Below, piece by piece: positions 1 through 8,110 of a stretch of DNA of 27,225 nt (positions are counted from its first letter, which is position 1; each line of letters opens with the position of its first letter). The position numbers and the translations under genes are program-made. Location of the stretch: assembly GCA_052387855.1 (NCBI GenBank), contig JBQTIT010000004.1, positions 1-27,225 of the forward strand. Reading direction: 5' to 3'. The notes under the pieces are model-generated. The model saw only the letters and a list, made by a program, of their open reading frames with translations. It was not told where the DNA came from and ran no database searches. Origin of the DNA: CAIYZT01 sp052387855. GTDB taxonomy: Bacteria; Pseudomonadota; Alphaproteobacteria; Rhodobacterales; Rhodobacteraceae.

Positions 1-39
<39 letters not shown>

Positions 40-2481
40 TCATGCGCGGATGCGCTCGTTCCTGGCGTCCCAGAGCGGGGCGTCCTCCATCACCGTTGCC
101 GGATGGCGGACACCAAAGATCTCGACCTCGACCCGGGTTCCCGGCAGGTTCACTTCGGCCCTGAGCATGCCGAGCCCGATCACCTTTTCGGTGCGGTGAC
201 CGTAATAGCCCGAGGTCAGCTCGCCCACGACCCGACCCTCGTGCCAGATGGTCGACATATAGGGCGGGTCCTGGTCCCCCGCCTCGATCACCAGGGTGCA
301 AAAGCGCTTGGTCACGCCGCGCTGCCGCTCGGCCTCCAGCGCCGCCTTGCCACGGAAAGAGGGCTTGGCCCAGTCGACGAAACGGTCAAGCCCGCCTTGC
401 AGGATGGTGTAGTCGGTCGACAAATCGCCCTTCCAGGCGCGATAGCCCTTTTCAACCCGCAGGCTGTTCAGCGCGAACATGCCAAAGGGGCGCAGGCCGT
501 GGCCCTTGCCGGCGCGCAGCACCGCGTTCCAGACCGCCTCGGTATCGGCCACTTTCGAGTGGATCTCCCAGCCCAACTCGCCGGCAAAGGACACCCGGCA
601 CAGCCAGACCTCGGCCCCGGCGATGCGGGCGGTCTGATGCGTCAGCCAGCCCCTGGTCAGGTCGGCCTGCGCCACCTCGCCCAGAATGGCGCGGGATTTC
701 GGCCCCGTGAGGATCTGGGTCGACCATTCGGCGGTGTGGTCGGTCAGGCTCAGCCCGGGCGCCAGATGCCGGCGCAGCCATTCGCCGTCATGGCTTTGCG
801 CCGTCGCGGCGGTGATCAGCACCATCTCGTCCTCGGCCATGCGCGCCACCGACATCTCGGTCACGATGCGGCCCTTGTCGTCGGCGAAATAGGCCAGGCC
901 CAGCCGCCCGACAGTCGGCACCTTGCCGGTGATCTGGCGCGACAGCCAGTCGGCCGCCCCGTCGCCTTTCAGCACAAAGCGGCTGAAGCCGGGCAAATCG
1001 AGGATGCCGGCGGCATCGCGCACGGCCTGCGCCTCTTGCCGCACGGCGTCGAACCAGGGGCCCTTGCGGTCCCAGGTGCGCTGCGCGTCTTCCGAGGTGT
1101 CATCGCCGGGGCGGGCGTACCAGACCGGGCGCTCCCAGCCGTTGTAGGGCGCATAGACCGCGCCCAGCGCCCCGGTCTGGGCATGGACCGCCGACAGCTT
1201 CTTGTCCCGCCCCTCGGGCCAGGCGTGGTGGGGGAAGTGCATGGCGTATTCGTGGCCGTAAACCTCGATCCCCTTCTTCACGCAGTAATCGGGGTCTTCG
1301 AAGCCGGTAAAGCGGCGCGGATCGCAGGACCACATGTCCCATTCGGTCGCGCCCTCGGTCACCCATTCGGCCAGCACCTTGCCCGCCCCGCCGGCCTGGC
1401 AGATGCCGAAGGTAAAGACGCAAGCCTCAAAGGCGTTCGGAACGCCGGGCATCGGGCCGATCAGCGGGTTGCCGTCGGGCGTATACGGGATCGGCCCATT
1501 GATGACCTTGCTCAGGCCCGCCTGCGCCAGCAGCGGCACCCGGGCCATGGCATCGTTGATGTACCATTCCAGCCGCTCAAGATCGTCCGGGAAGAGCTGG
1601 AACGAGAAATCCTGGGGGAAAGGATCGTCCTTGGTCACCCAATGCGCCTTGCAGTTCCGCTCGTAGGGGCCAAGGTTGAAGCCGTGCTTTTCCTGCCGCA
1701 GGTAATAGCTGCTGTCGACATCGCGCAGGAGCGGCAGCTTGTGTCCGACCTCTGCCGTCCACTTTTCCAGCTCGGGGATGGTGTCGAACAGCATGTATTG
1801 GTGGCTCATCACCGTCATCGGCAGATCGCGGCCGAACCACTTGCCGACCTCGCGGGCATAGTAGCCGGCGGCGTTGACCACGATTTCGCAGCGGATCTCG
1901 CCCTTGGGGGTGGAGACGACCCATTCCCCCCCCTCGCGGCGCACACCGGTCGCGGGGCAGAAGCGCTCGATCCGCGCGCCCATCTGGCGCGCGCCCTTGG
2001 CCAGCGCCTGGGTCAGTTGCGCCGGGTCGATGTCGCCGTCATAGGGGTCATGCAGCGCGCCGGTCAGATCGTGCGTTTCCACAAAGGGATAGACCGACCT
2101 GACCTCATCCGGCGTCAGGATGTTCAGATCCATCCCCTGATAGCGGCCCATGCCGACGACGCGCTGAAACTCCTGCAACCGCTCGCGGCTGTGGCCCAGA
2201 CGGACCGAGCCGGTGACGTTGTAATTCATCGGATAGTCGACCGCCGCACCCAGCCCGCGATAAAGCTCGGCCGAGTAGCGCTGCATGTTCATGATCGACC
2301 AGGACGACGAAAACGTCGGCACGTTGCCCGCCGCGTGCCAGGTCGAACCCGCCGTCAGCTCGTTCTTTTCCAGAAGCACGCAATCGGTCCAGCCGGCCTT
2401 GCACAGATGGTAAAGGCTCGACGCGCCGACCGCCCCGCCGCCAATGATCACGACCCGGGCCTGGGTGGGAAACTCGCTCAT
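40..2481 (-). CDS. dimethylglycine/sarcosine dehydrogenase-like FAD oxidoreductase with C-terminal GcvT domain
   Basis: An 813-residue protein built like mitochondrial DMGDH and SARDH. An N-terminal DAO-type FAD domain (VVIIGGGAVGASS at about 10-22) is followed by an FAO_M linker and a C-terminal GcvT/aminomethyltransferase-like tetrahydrofolate-binding half. The segment AGSTWHAAG near residues 44-52 contains the histidine that in DMGDH/SARDH carries covalently bound FAD. Family members oxidatively demethylate N-methylated glycines and pass the one-carbon unit to folate; the exact substrate cannot be read from sequence. The protein is probably cytoplasmic, as no signal peptide is seen. The ATG is the obvious start because the Rossmann strand begins about ten residues later. 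It is divergent from a LysR regulator across a 107-bp region holding a palindromic operator. A paralogue lies at 22722-25154. The stop codon is intact just inside the contig end. Confidence 0.88.
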   Translation of the reverse strand: MSEFPTQARVVIIGGGAVGASSLYHLCKAGWTDCVLLEKNELTAGSTWHAAGNVPTFSSSWSIMNMQRYSAELYRGLGAAVDYPMNYNVTGSVRLGHSRERLQEFQRVVGMGRYQGMDLNILTPDEVRSVYPFVETHDLTGALHDPYDGDIDPAQLTQALAKGARQMGARIERFCPATGVRREGGEWVVSTPKGEIRCEIVVNAAGYYAREVGKWFGRDLPMTVMSHQYMLFDTIPELEKWTAEVGHKLPLLRDVDSSYYLRQEKHGFNLGPYERNCKAHWVTKDDPFPQDFSFQLFPDDLERLEWYINDAMARVPLLAQAGLSKVINGPIPYTPDGNPLIGPMPGVPNAFEACVFTFGICQAGGAGKVLAEWVTEGATEWDMWSCDPRRFTGFEDPDYCVKKGIEVYGHEYAMHFPHHAWPEGRDKKLSAVHAQTGALGAVYAPYNGWERPVWYARPGDDTSEDAQRTWDRKGPWFDAVRQEAQAVRDAAGILDLPGFSRFVLKGDGAADWLSRQITGKVPTVGRLGLAYFADDKGRIVTEMSVARMAEDEMVLITAATAQSHDGEWLRRHLAPGLSLTDHTAEWSTQILTGPKSRAILGEVAQADLTRGWLTHQTARIAGAEVWLCRVSFAGELGWEIHSKVADTEAVWNAVLRAGKGHGLRPFGMFALNSLRVEKGYRAWKGDLSTDYTILQGGLDRFVDWAKPSFRGKAALEAERQRGVTKRFCTLVIEAGDQDPPYMSTIWHEGRVVGELTSGYYGHRTEKVIGLGMLRAEVNLPGTRVEVEIFGVRHPATVMEDAPLWDARNERIRA

Positions 2482-2553
2482 GCCTGCTCTCCTTGCTCGC
2501 GCGGAGTATTCTCTTTTCGGGTCCGGCTTTCAATTCGGCAATCGCGGCGCTAT

Positions 2554-2572
2554 TGATCGGAAATTCCGATCA
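2554..2572. promoter_or_regulatory. 19-bp perfect palindrome, probable LysR-type operator
   Basis: TGATCGGAA-A-TTCCGATCA is a 9-bp inverted repeat around a single base. It contains the LysR-family T-N11-A signature (T2557, A2569). It sits between the divergent dehydrogenase (start 2481) and lysR (start 2589) genes, 16 bp before the lysR start codon. This is the expected place for an autorepression/activation site of the adjacent regulator. Binding by that regulator is inference. Confidence 0.65.
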
Positions 2573-2588
2573 GCACGGGACACACGAT

Positions 2589-3440
2589 ATGCAGGTCGAA
2601 CTCCTGGAAACCTTCCTCGATCTGATCGAGACGCGCAGCTTTCACCGCACGGCCGAGCGGCTTGGCGTCACGCAGTCCACCGTCTCGGCCCGTGTCGTCG
2701 CGCTGGAGGGCGCCATCGGCGGGCGGCTCTTCAACCGCTCGCGCGCGGGCAGCGATCTGACCACGGCGGGGCTGCGGTTCGAGCAGCACGCCCGCATCCT
2801 GCGCCAGGAGTGGAACGAGGCGCGCCGCGCCGTGGCCCCCGCCGGCGAGACCGCCCTGACCCTGCGCATCGGCATCCAGAACGATCTGGCGGCCGGACAT
2901 ATCGGCGAATGGGTGGCCGATTTCCGCCGCGCCCTGCCGGACTGCGCCTTTTACATCGAGCCGGACTATTCGGCGCAGATGAGCAAGGATCTGGAGCGCG
3001 GCGTGCTGGATTTTGCCGTGCTCTATTCGCCGCAGTCGCTGCCCGACCTGCATGTCGCGACCCTGGGCGATGTGCAGTACCGGCTGGTTTCCTCTGACGC
3101 GGACCGCAAAGCGGGGCTGACGCTGGGGCGTTACATCCGCGGCGCCTATGCCCCGGCCTTTGACACCGCGCACCGCCAGCTCTTGCCCGAGATGGTGGAG
3201 GCGCCGCTCGCCTCGGGGCAGAACAGCGCGGTGGTCGGCCTTCTGGGCGCGCTCGGAGGCTCGGCCTTTGTGCTGGCCGATGCCGCCAGGGCCTTGGTCG
3301 AGACCGGCAGCTTTGCCTATGTCGCCGATGTCGGCCCGATCGCGCAGCCGGTCTTTGCCGCCATGCACCTGCGTCACCGCACCTCGCGCATGCACCGGCG
3401 CCTGACGCGGATGGTTCTGCGCCGCCTGAATGCGCATTGA
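2589..3440 (+). CDS. LysR-family transcriptional regulator
   Basis: A 283-residue protein with an N-terminal winged helix-turn-helix. It opens MQVELLETFLDLIETRSFH and includes AERLGVTQSTVSARVVALE at about 21-39, typical of LysR DNA-binding domains. A periplasmic-binding-protein-like effector domain follows from about residue 90. The ATG at 2589 is chosen because it places the helix-turn-helix at the usual distance from the N-terminus; an in-frame ATG at 2493 would add 32 atypical residues and run across the operator. It is divergent from the DMGDH-like gene, so it probably controls that gene in response to a methylated amine. The effector is unknown. The downstream GT61 gene lies 81 bp away on the same strand but is functionally unrelated. 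Confidence 0.85.
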   Translation: MQVELLETFLDLIETRSFHRTAERLGVTQSTVSARVVALEGAIGGRLFNRSRAGSDLTTAGLRFEQHARILRQEWNEARRAVAPAGETALTLRIGIQNDLAAGHIGEWVADFRRALPDCAFYIEPDYSAQMSKDLERGVLDFAVLYSPQSLPDLHVATLGDVQYRLVSSDADRKAGLTLGRYIRGAYAPAFDTAHRQLLPEMVEAPLASGQNSAVVGLLGALGGSAFVLADAARALVETGSFAYVADVGPIAQPVFAAMHLRHRTSRMHRRLTRMVLRRLNAH

Positions 3441-3521
3441 GACCGCGTGACTTTCCGGCAGAGTTCGACCAGATTGCGCCAATGCAGTCAGTGCCCCGGA
3501 CCTTTCGACGAGTTCAAGACC

Positions 3522-4667
3522 ATGGCGGACAAGAGTTTTTCACAGGTCTCCGCCAACCGGGGCGAGCCGCTGACGCGCGTTGACGCGGCCCTGATCGTGC
3601 CCGAGACCCGGGCGCGGGGGTACAGTGTGGTCGATGCGCAGGGCGCGCCGGTGGTCGATGCGTTGACCATCCGGCAGGGCGGCCTGCGCGAGATCGGCTT
3701 TGTCGACCGCGACCAGGTCAAGCCGGCGAAGTATCTCAGGGGCCGCTACCTGTTCGCCGGCGAATACTGGTGGCATTTCGGGCACTTCCTGTTTGAATCC
3801 ATGTCACGCCTCTGGGCGCTTGACCTCTTGGACGAGCCGCTTGACGGGCTGGTCTTTCTCAACCCACGGGGCGAGCGGCCGGCCAACCGCGCGGTGCAGC
3901 AGCAACAGCTTCTTGACCTGCTGGGGATCAGGATTCCCCTGATCCGGGTGACCGAAACGACAGAGGTCGAGCATCTGATCGTGCCGCGCCAGGGCTTTGG
4001 GCTGGGGGCGCTCGCGGCGGGAACGCCCTATGCCAGGGCCTATTTCCAAAGCCGTTTTCGCGCCGTCGCGCCGCGGCAGGGGGCCGAGAGGATCTATATC
4101 AGCCGCGCCGGCTACAAGAACCGCCGCGGCGGAATCCTGGCCGAGCATGTGCTGGAGCGGCTTTTGGCGGCCGAAGGCTATACCTCCTTTCTGCCCGAAC
4201 AGCACAGCATCGAGGAGCAGATCGCGACCTACCTTGGCGCGCGGCAGATCATCGGGCCGGACAGCTCTGCCCTGCACCTGTTCGGCTTTGTCGGCACCCC
4301 GGCGCAGGATCTGGCCATCGTGCTGCGCCGCACCGCGGGTGCGGTCGACATGCTGCCGCAGATCACCGGGTTCACCGGCCGCAAGCCGCTGGTGATCGAC
4401 GCCATCCAGCGCATCTGGACGCGGGACAACGCAAGGCGCACCTCATGGGCGGACTTTGCCCAGCTCGACTTTGCCGCGCTGGGCCAGGCGCTGCACGCGG
4501 CCGGCCACATCGCCGACCCCGGGCCCTGGGCCCCCCTGACGCGGCGCCAGTTGGCCAAGACGCAGGAAAGCCTGATGGCGCAGCTTGGCTGCACCTTTGC
4601 CTTTTCCGAGCCGGAGCGGGGCCAGGCCGAACGCACCCGTCCGGCAACCAGGGGTTCCCTAAACTAG
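3522..4667 (+). CDS. glycosyltransferase family 61 (DUF563) protein
   Basis: A 381-residue protein resembling the GT61 family, which transfers sugars onto glycans, in bacteria usually polysaccharide or O-antigen chains. The recognisable blocks are EYWWHFGHFLFESMSRLW at residues 81-98, matching the family's H-W/G-H-x-L-x-E motif, then IYISR, and GPDSSALHLFGF in the C-terminal half. No signal peptide or membrane segment is evident, so it probably acts in the cytoplasm. The ATG at 3522 is preferred, although a GTG at 3447 is in frame 75 bp upstream; neither has a strong ribosome binding site. The stop lies 27 bp before the acyltransferase, which suggests a two-gene surface-glycan unit. Donor and acceptor sugars cannot be assigned. 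Confidence 0.72.
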   Translation: MADKSFSQVSANRGEPLTRVDAALIVPETRARGYSVVDAQGAPVVDALTIRQGGLREIGFVDRDQVKPAKYLRGRYLFAGEYWWHFGHFLFESMSRLWALDLLDEPLDGLVFLNPRGERPANRAVQQQQLLDLLGIRIPLIRVTETTEVEHLIVPRQGFGLGALAAGTPYARAYFQSRFRAVAPRQGAERIYISRAGYKNRRGGILAEHVLERLLAAEGYTSFLPEQHSIEEQIATYLGARQIIGPDSSALHLFGFVGTPAQDLAIVLRRTAGAVDMLPQITGFTGRKPLVIDAIQRIWTRDNARRTSWADFAQLDFAALGQALHAAGHIADPGPWAPLTRRQLAKTQESLMAQLGCTFAFSEPERGQAERTRPATRGSLN

Positions 4668-4694
4668 AAAAGCAACACTTGATGGGGATTTGAA

Positions 4695-5984
4695 TTGAAC
4701 TATCGAAGGGAAATTGACGGACTCAGGGCGCTTGCAGTGCTGCCGGTCATCTTTTTCCATGCCGGCATCGAAGTTTTTAGCGGCGGATTTATTGGCGTCG
4801 ACATTTTCTATGTGATCAGCGGCTATCTGATCACCTCGATCATCCTCTCCGACATGGAACAAGGTAGATTTTCGCTCCTGCACTTTTACGAGCGCCGAGC
4901 GAGGCGCATCTTGCCAGCCTTGATTCTTGTAATACTCGTTACGATTCCCTGGGCATGGACCCTTTTGCTGCCGCATGACTTCAAGAGCTTCTCGGAAAGC
5001 ATATTTGCGACATCCGTATTTGCCTCAAATATTTTCTTCTGGTCCGAACGTGGGTATTTTTCAGAGGCAGCGGAGCTGAAACCTCTCCTCCACACATGGT
5101 CACTGGCGGTTGAGGAGCAGTATTATCTGCTCTTTCCCCTGGTTCTCGCCCTTACCAGAAAAAGCAGAACTCTTCGCAACACTCTTCTGGCAACTGCACT
5201 TCTGATCAGTCTTTCTTTAAGTGTCTGGGTGACCTCTGTGCACCAGGACACAGCATTCTTTCTGCTGCCGACACGGCTCTGGGAGTTGTTGGTCGGTTCC
5301 CTGATTGCAATTCATCTTTCCGATGCCAACGGCAGTCGGAAAACACATCACAAGCGCGTTTCGGATTTTTTTGGGGCTCTCGGCTTGCTTCTCATTTTGT
5401 ATTCGATTTTCAGTTTTGACAGAAGCACCCCATTTCCCGGCTACGCAGCACTTGCACCCGTTATCGGGACCGCCTTGGTAATAGTCTTCGCCAATGAAGC
5501 GAACCTTGTGGGCAAGTTTCTTGGCGCCGGAATACTTGTGTCCATAGGACTTGTAAGCTACTCCGCTTACCTGTGGCACCAGCCGATATTCGTCCTTTCA
5601 AGACACGGGGGCATTGAGCTCACAGCAACCACGACTGCGCTTCTTATTGCATTGACGTTTGTTGCGTCATACTTTTCCTGGCGGTACGTCGAGCAGCCCT
5701 TCAGAAAGCAGCGCTTCAGTCAGATGACCGTCTTCCGGTTGGCGTTCCTCGGCCTGGCATTCATTGCCATTTTCGGCATTTCCGGATATAAGAGCGAAGG
5801 CTTCCCCAGTCGATTTCCGGAACAGTATCTTGGTATATTTGAAAATTTGGCGGACGCCGGCAGCTATGTTTCACGTCGGTTCGATGCGTTGAATCTTTCT
5901 GCCTTCGATTCGAACGATCACGAACGAAAGAAGGTAGTTTTAATTGGCGACAGTTACGGCAAGGACGTGATCAACGCAGTCTAG
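4695..5984 (+). CDS. acyltransferase-3 domain fragment (N-terminal part of split O-acyltransferase)
   Basis: A 429-residue multi-pass inner-membrane protein. It opens YRREIDGLRALAVLPVIFFH, the AT3 family's arginine-containing start with the conserved histidine at about residue 22. It also has the signature LLHTWSLAVEEQYYLLFP at 131-148. About ten hydrophobic segments follow to residue 360. Family members move acetyl or other acyl groups across the membrane onto lipopolysaccharide or exopolysaccharide sugars. The start is TTG at 4695, with GGGGA eight bases upstream; no ATG fits the family N-terminus. The fragment ends with VVLIGDSYGKDVINAV, so it keeps the SGNH nucleophile serine (about Ser420) but loses the rest of that domain at the amber codon. 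The AT3 domain itself is complete and could fold. Confidence 0.75.
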   Translation: MNYRREIDGLRALAVLPVIFFHAGIEVFSGGFIGVDIFYVISGYLITSIILSDMEQGRFSLLHFYERRARRILPALILVILVTIPWAWTLLLPHDFKSFSESIFATSVFASNIFFWSERGYFSEAAELKPLLHTWSLAVEEQYYLLFPLVLALTRKSRTLRNTLLATALLISLSLSVWVTSVHQDTAFFLLPTRLWELLVGSLIAIHLSDANGSRKTHHKRVSDFFGALGLLLILYSIFSFDRSTPFPGYAALAPVIGTALVIVFANEANLVGKFLGAGILVSIGLVSYSAYLWHQPIFVLSRHGGIELTATTTALLIALTFVASYFSWRYVEQPFRKQRFSQMTVFRLAFLGLAFIAIFGISGYKSEGFPSRFPEQYLGIFENLADAGSYVSRRFDALNLSAFDSNDHERKKVVLIGDSYGKDVINAV

Positions 5985-5993
5985 GAAAGTGGC

Positions 5994-6578
5994 TTGAGTG
6001 ACCACTTTCAATTCACCACCCATCAAATCAACTCTGAGTGCGGAAACCTGTATCTCGATGAGGACTTCTCCAAAGAGATAGACGCCAGGAAGTACCCTCG
6101 GTGCCGGCTTTTGGGGTGGTACGACAATGAAGCGCTGACGCAACTTATTGCGCAGGCCGATTATATCTGGCTGGCATCCGCATGGTCAATGTGGGTTGCC
6201 GAAAGACTGCCTGCGAGCGTTGAGAATCTGGAGACGAAATTCGACAAGCCGGTTTTCATTTTCGGGACCAAGAACTTTGGAGAGATCAACGCAAGATTTT
6301 TGCTTGATATTCCGGTTGGGCAACGTTCGGGCGCCACAAACGCGATTTCGTCAAATTCCTATGAGATCCAGTCCTATATGCGCGGTCGTCTTCGGGAATT
6401 TCGATTCATTGACATCAGCAGAATGATCTGCGGCGACGATTCAGAGCGTTGTCGCCTTTTCAACGCTGCCGGAGAACCCCTGTCGTTTGACGGCGGGCAT
6501 CTGACCAGGGCCGGAGCAAGATTGCTCGGTGAGGCACTCATGAAGAGCAATGCTCTATCGCCCGAGGTCAGACCCTGA
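5994..6578 (+). CDS. SGNH-domain fragment (C-terminal part of split O-acyltransferase)
   Basis: This segment, 194 residues from TTG 5994, carries the remainder of the SGNH domain, including WLASAWSMW and the catalytic block DGGHLTRAG with the DxxH pair near the end. It lacks the GDS nucleophile block, which lies upstream of the amber codon, so it cannot be catalytic alone. AGGAAAG at 5983-5989 overlaps the stop codon and lies four bases before the TTG, so translational restart is possible. Whether the two pieces reassemble is unknown. The last 11 bases overlap the convergent PHP-domain gene. Confidence 0.5.
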   Translation: MSDHFQFTTHQINSECGNLYLDEDFSKEIDARKYPRCRLLGWYDNEALTQLIAQADYIWLASAWSMWVAERLPASVENLETKFDKPVFIFGTKNFGEINARFLLDIPVGQRSGATNAISSNSYEIQSYMRGRLREFRFIDISRMICGDDSERCRLFNAAGEPLSFDGGHLTRAGARLLGEALMKSNALSPEVRP

Positions 6579-7536
6579 CCCCGGCAAGCCTGCGCGGATT
6601 GGGCGCTCTGAACCCGGTGCGGATCGGGTTCGACCAGGCCCGGCGGCCCGCCGCGTCGATCACGGCTGCCCGCACCCAGGGGCTGTTGTTCAGCCGCTCC
6701 AGCGGCACCTCGGCCCGGGTCAGCGACTGGCCATGCACCGCCTTGGCCCCCGTTCCCCAGCCGATGGCGACGACCGACGCGGCGGCCGAGCATTCGACCA
6801 CCAGTTTGCCGCCCTCGATGCGCACATCGTGCAGCTCGGGCCCGGTGCTTGAATAGAAATCCCCACGCTTGAGCGCGGCCAACAGCGCCTCGGGCTCGTT
6901 CGCCTCGGCCTTGACCATGGTCCAGCCGCCGAAATGGTCCGGCTCGTTGAAATGCGCGTCATCGGTCGCGATCAGGGTCAGATCGTGCCCCTCGGTCAAA
7001 AGCTGGTCGGCCAGGACAAAGCCGTCGGGCCGGTCGCATCCCATGGCGCAGCCGTGGTTGTAGATCTCGACCGCATGCGCGATGCCGGCCAGCGCGCGCC
7101 CGTCCTCGACCGTCAGGCCCGACCATTGCGGATGCGCGATGGCGACAAAGGCGCCGGCGGCCACGGCCCGGGCCGCGATCTCGGGCCCGCTCTCCTGGTC
7201 CGGGTTGGGCACGAAATGCGGCGAATTGGACGGCGCGAAATCGGCCGGCAGCCCGACCGCCAGGATATGCCACAACTCGCCGTTCGCCATGGCGCCCGAA
7301 TGCAGTTCCGCCCCCAGGATCGTGGTGAATTCATTGGTGCGGAAGGGGAGTGTATCGACGATCGGATAGCCCCAGAGCCCGACGAAATGGTCGGTCAGCG
7401 CCAGAAAGTCGTACCCCTCCGCCCGGTAGCGGCGGCAGACCTCGGCCGGGTCCAGCACGCCGTCCGAGCGGGTGGAATGGGTGTGCAGGTTGCCGCGCCA
7501 AAAGCGCCCCCGCGCCGAAAACGCCGACTGACGCAT
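6568..7536 (-). CDS. PHP-domain metallohydrolase (CehA/McbA-like)
   Basis: A 322-residue protein with the metal-binding blocks of the PHP superfamily. NLHTHSTRSDG supplies H18, H20 and D25, followed by LTDH (D49, H50), GAELHSG, AIAHPQWSG and a final ATDDAH. This is the layout of CehA/McbA-like phosphoesterases, which are trinuclear metal hydrolases. The substrate is not evident; roles in the wider family range from phosphoesters to carbamate and ester hydrolysis. The start at 7536 is supported by CTGGAG eight bases upstream and by the PHP motif beginning at residue 16. No signal peptide is seen, so it is probably cytoplasmic. It is divergent from the ArsR-type regulator at 7720, which may control it. 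Its 3' end overlaps the convergent acyltransferase fragment by 11 bp, with no terminator between them. Confidence 0.75.
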   Translation of the reverse strand: MRQSAFSARGRFWRGNLHTHSTRSDGVLDPAEVCRRYRAEGYDFLALTDHFVGLWGYPIVDTLPFRTNEFTTILGAELHSGAMANGELWHILAVGLPADFAPSNSPHFVPNPDQESGPEIAARAVAAGAFVAIAHPQWSGLTVEDGRALAGIAHAVEIYNHGCAMGCDRPDGFVLADQLLTEGHDLTLIATDDAHFNEPDHFGGWTMVKAEANEPEALLAALKRGDFYSSTGPELHDVRIEGGKLVVECSAAASVVAIGWGTGAKAVHGQSLTRAEVPLERLNNSPWVRAAVIDAAGRRAWSNPIRTGFRAPNPRRLAGVRV

Positions 7537-7719
7537 GATCTTGTCTCCAGAATCGTGATGAGGTGGCCCTGCCAGAACAGATGCACCGTGGCACGCAAAA
7601 CGCAAGGCGGCACAAGGGCCCAATCGGGGCCTTGGGTGCGTGCGGCCCCCCACCCGACCGCGCCCGCCCCGCGCCGCGCGGGGCCGGGGCCACTGGCACC
7701 TCGCCAAGCCCCCGAAGCC

Positions 7720-8103
7720 ATGTTAAGAACCCCTTGTTTCGTAACCCGGGGTTCAACCTTGTCAGCACCGCAACCAGATGAAAGCCTGGCCGACCTGGCC
7801 GACGATTTCGAGGCGAACATGGCGCCGCATGCGCGCGATGCCGCCATGCTGCTCAAGGCGATGTCGCACGAGGGCCGGCTGATGACCCTGTGCCACCTGG
7901 TCAATGGCGAGAAATCGGTTTCTGACCTTGAGGAATTGCTGGGCGCGCGCCAGGCCGCCGTCAGCCAGCAGCTTGCCCGCCTGCGGCTTGAAGGGCTGGT
8001 GCAGGCGCGGCGCGACGGCAAGACGATCTACTATTCCATCGCCGACGGCCGGGCGGCGCGGCTGATGGGCCTGATGTACGAGATGTACTGCAAGGCGGAC
8101 TGA
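7720..8103 (+). CDS. ArsR-family regulator of the SqrR/BigR persulfide-sensing type
   Basis: The protein is a small winged-helix ArsR repressor with LLKAMSHEGRLMTLC, then SVSDLEELLGARQAAVSQQLARL (recognition helix region) and the wing RRDGKTIYYSI. It lacks the ELCVCDL metal site of ArsR/SmtB. It does have exactly two conserved-position cysteines, TLC and MYC, 66 residues apart. That equals the C41-C107 spacing of Rhodobacter SqrR, where the pair forms a polysulfide bridge and releases DNA in response to reactive sulfur species. A similar role is inferred. The start is uncertain. ATG 7720 gives 127 residues. TTG 7759 gives 114 residues with cysteines at 45 and 111, closer to family numbering. 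Neither has a convincing ribosome binding site. Confidence 0.78.
   Translation: MLRTPCFVTRGSTLSAPQPDESLADLADDFEANMAPHARDAAMLLKAMSHEGRLMTLCHLVNGEKSVSDLEELLGARQAAVSQQLARLRLEGLVQARRDGKTIYYSIADGRAARLMGLMYEMYCKAD
7743..7753. promoter_or_regulatory. short palindrome, possible ArsR operator
   Basis: AACCC-G-GGGTT lies between the two candidate start codons of the arsR-type gene, six bases before TTG 7759. It also forms a wider inverted repeat with GAACCCC at 7727-7733 (GGGGTTC at 7748-7754). If TTG is the true start, this is an operator position for autoregulation. The site is short and GC-rich, so chance occurrence is possible. Confidence 0.25.
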
Positions 8104-8110
8104 CTGACCG

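Larger units (their letters stand above)
4695..6578 (+). pseudogene. AT3-SGNH acyltransferase gene interrupted by an in-frame amber codon
   Basis: The two open segments 4695-5984 and 5985-6578 are in the same reading frame, separated only by TAG at 5982-5984 (codon 430). Read through, they give one 628-codon protein of the OafA-like layout: N-terminal acyltransferase-3 membrane domain, then a C-terminal SGNH esterase-like domain. No indel is needed, so a single point change from a sense codon such as CAG, AAG or GAG is the simplest explanation. The gene is clearly AT-richer than its neighbours (for example 27 of 60 G+C in 5341-5400), which suggests acquisition by transfer. A sequencing error, suppression or restart are alternatives to true inactivation. 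Confidence 0.75.

Noticed and set aside
5982..5984. TAG as a programmed pyrrolysine or other recoded codon
   Set aside because: No pyrrolysine machinery or recoding structure is visible, and AT3-SGNH enzymes are not known for recoding. Mutation, error or restart are simpler.
6934..8103. 389-codon frame as a long N-terminal extension of the ArsR regulator
   Set aside because: The first 260 codons are antisense to the PHP gene and its promoter region. The ArsR fold accounts for only the last 115 codons.
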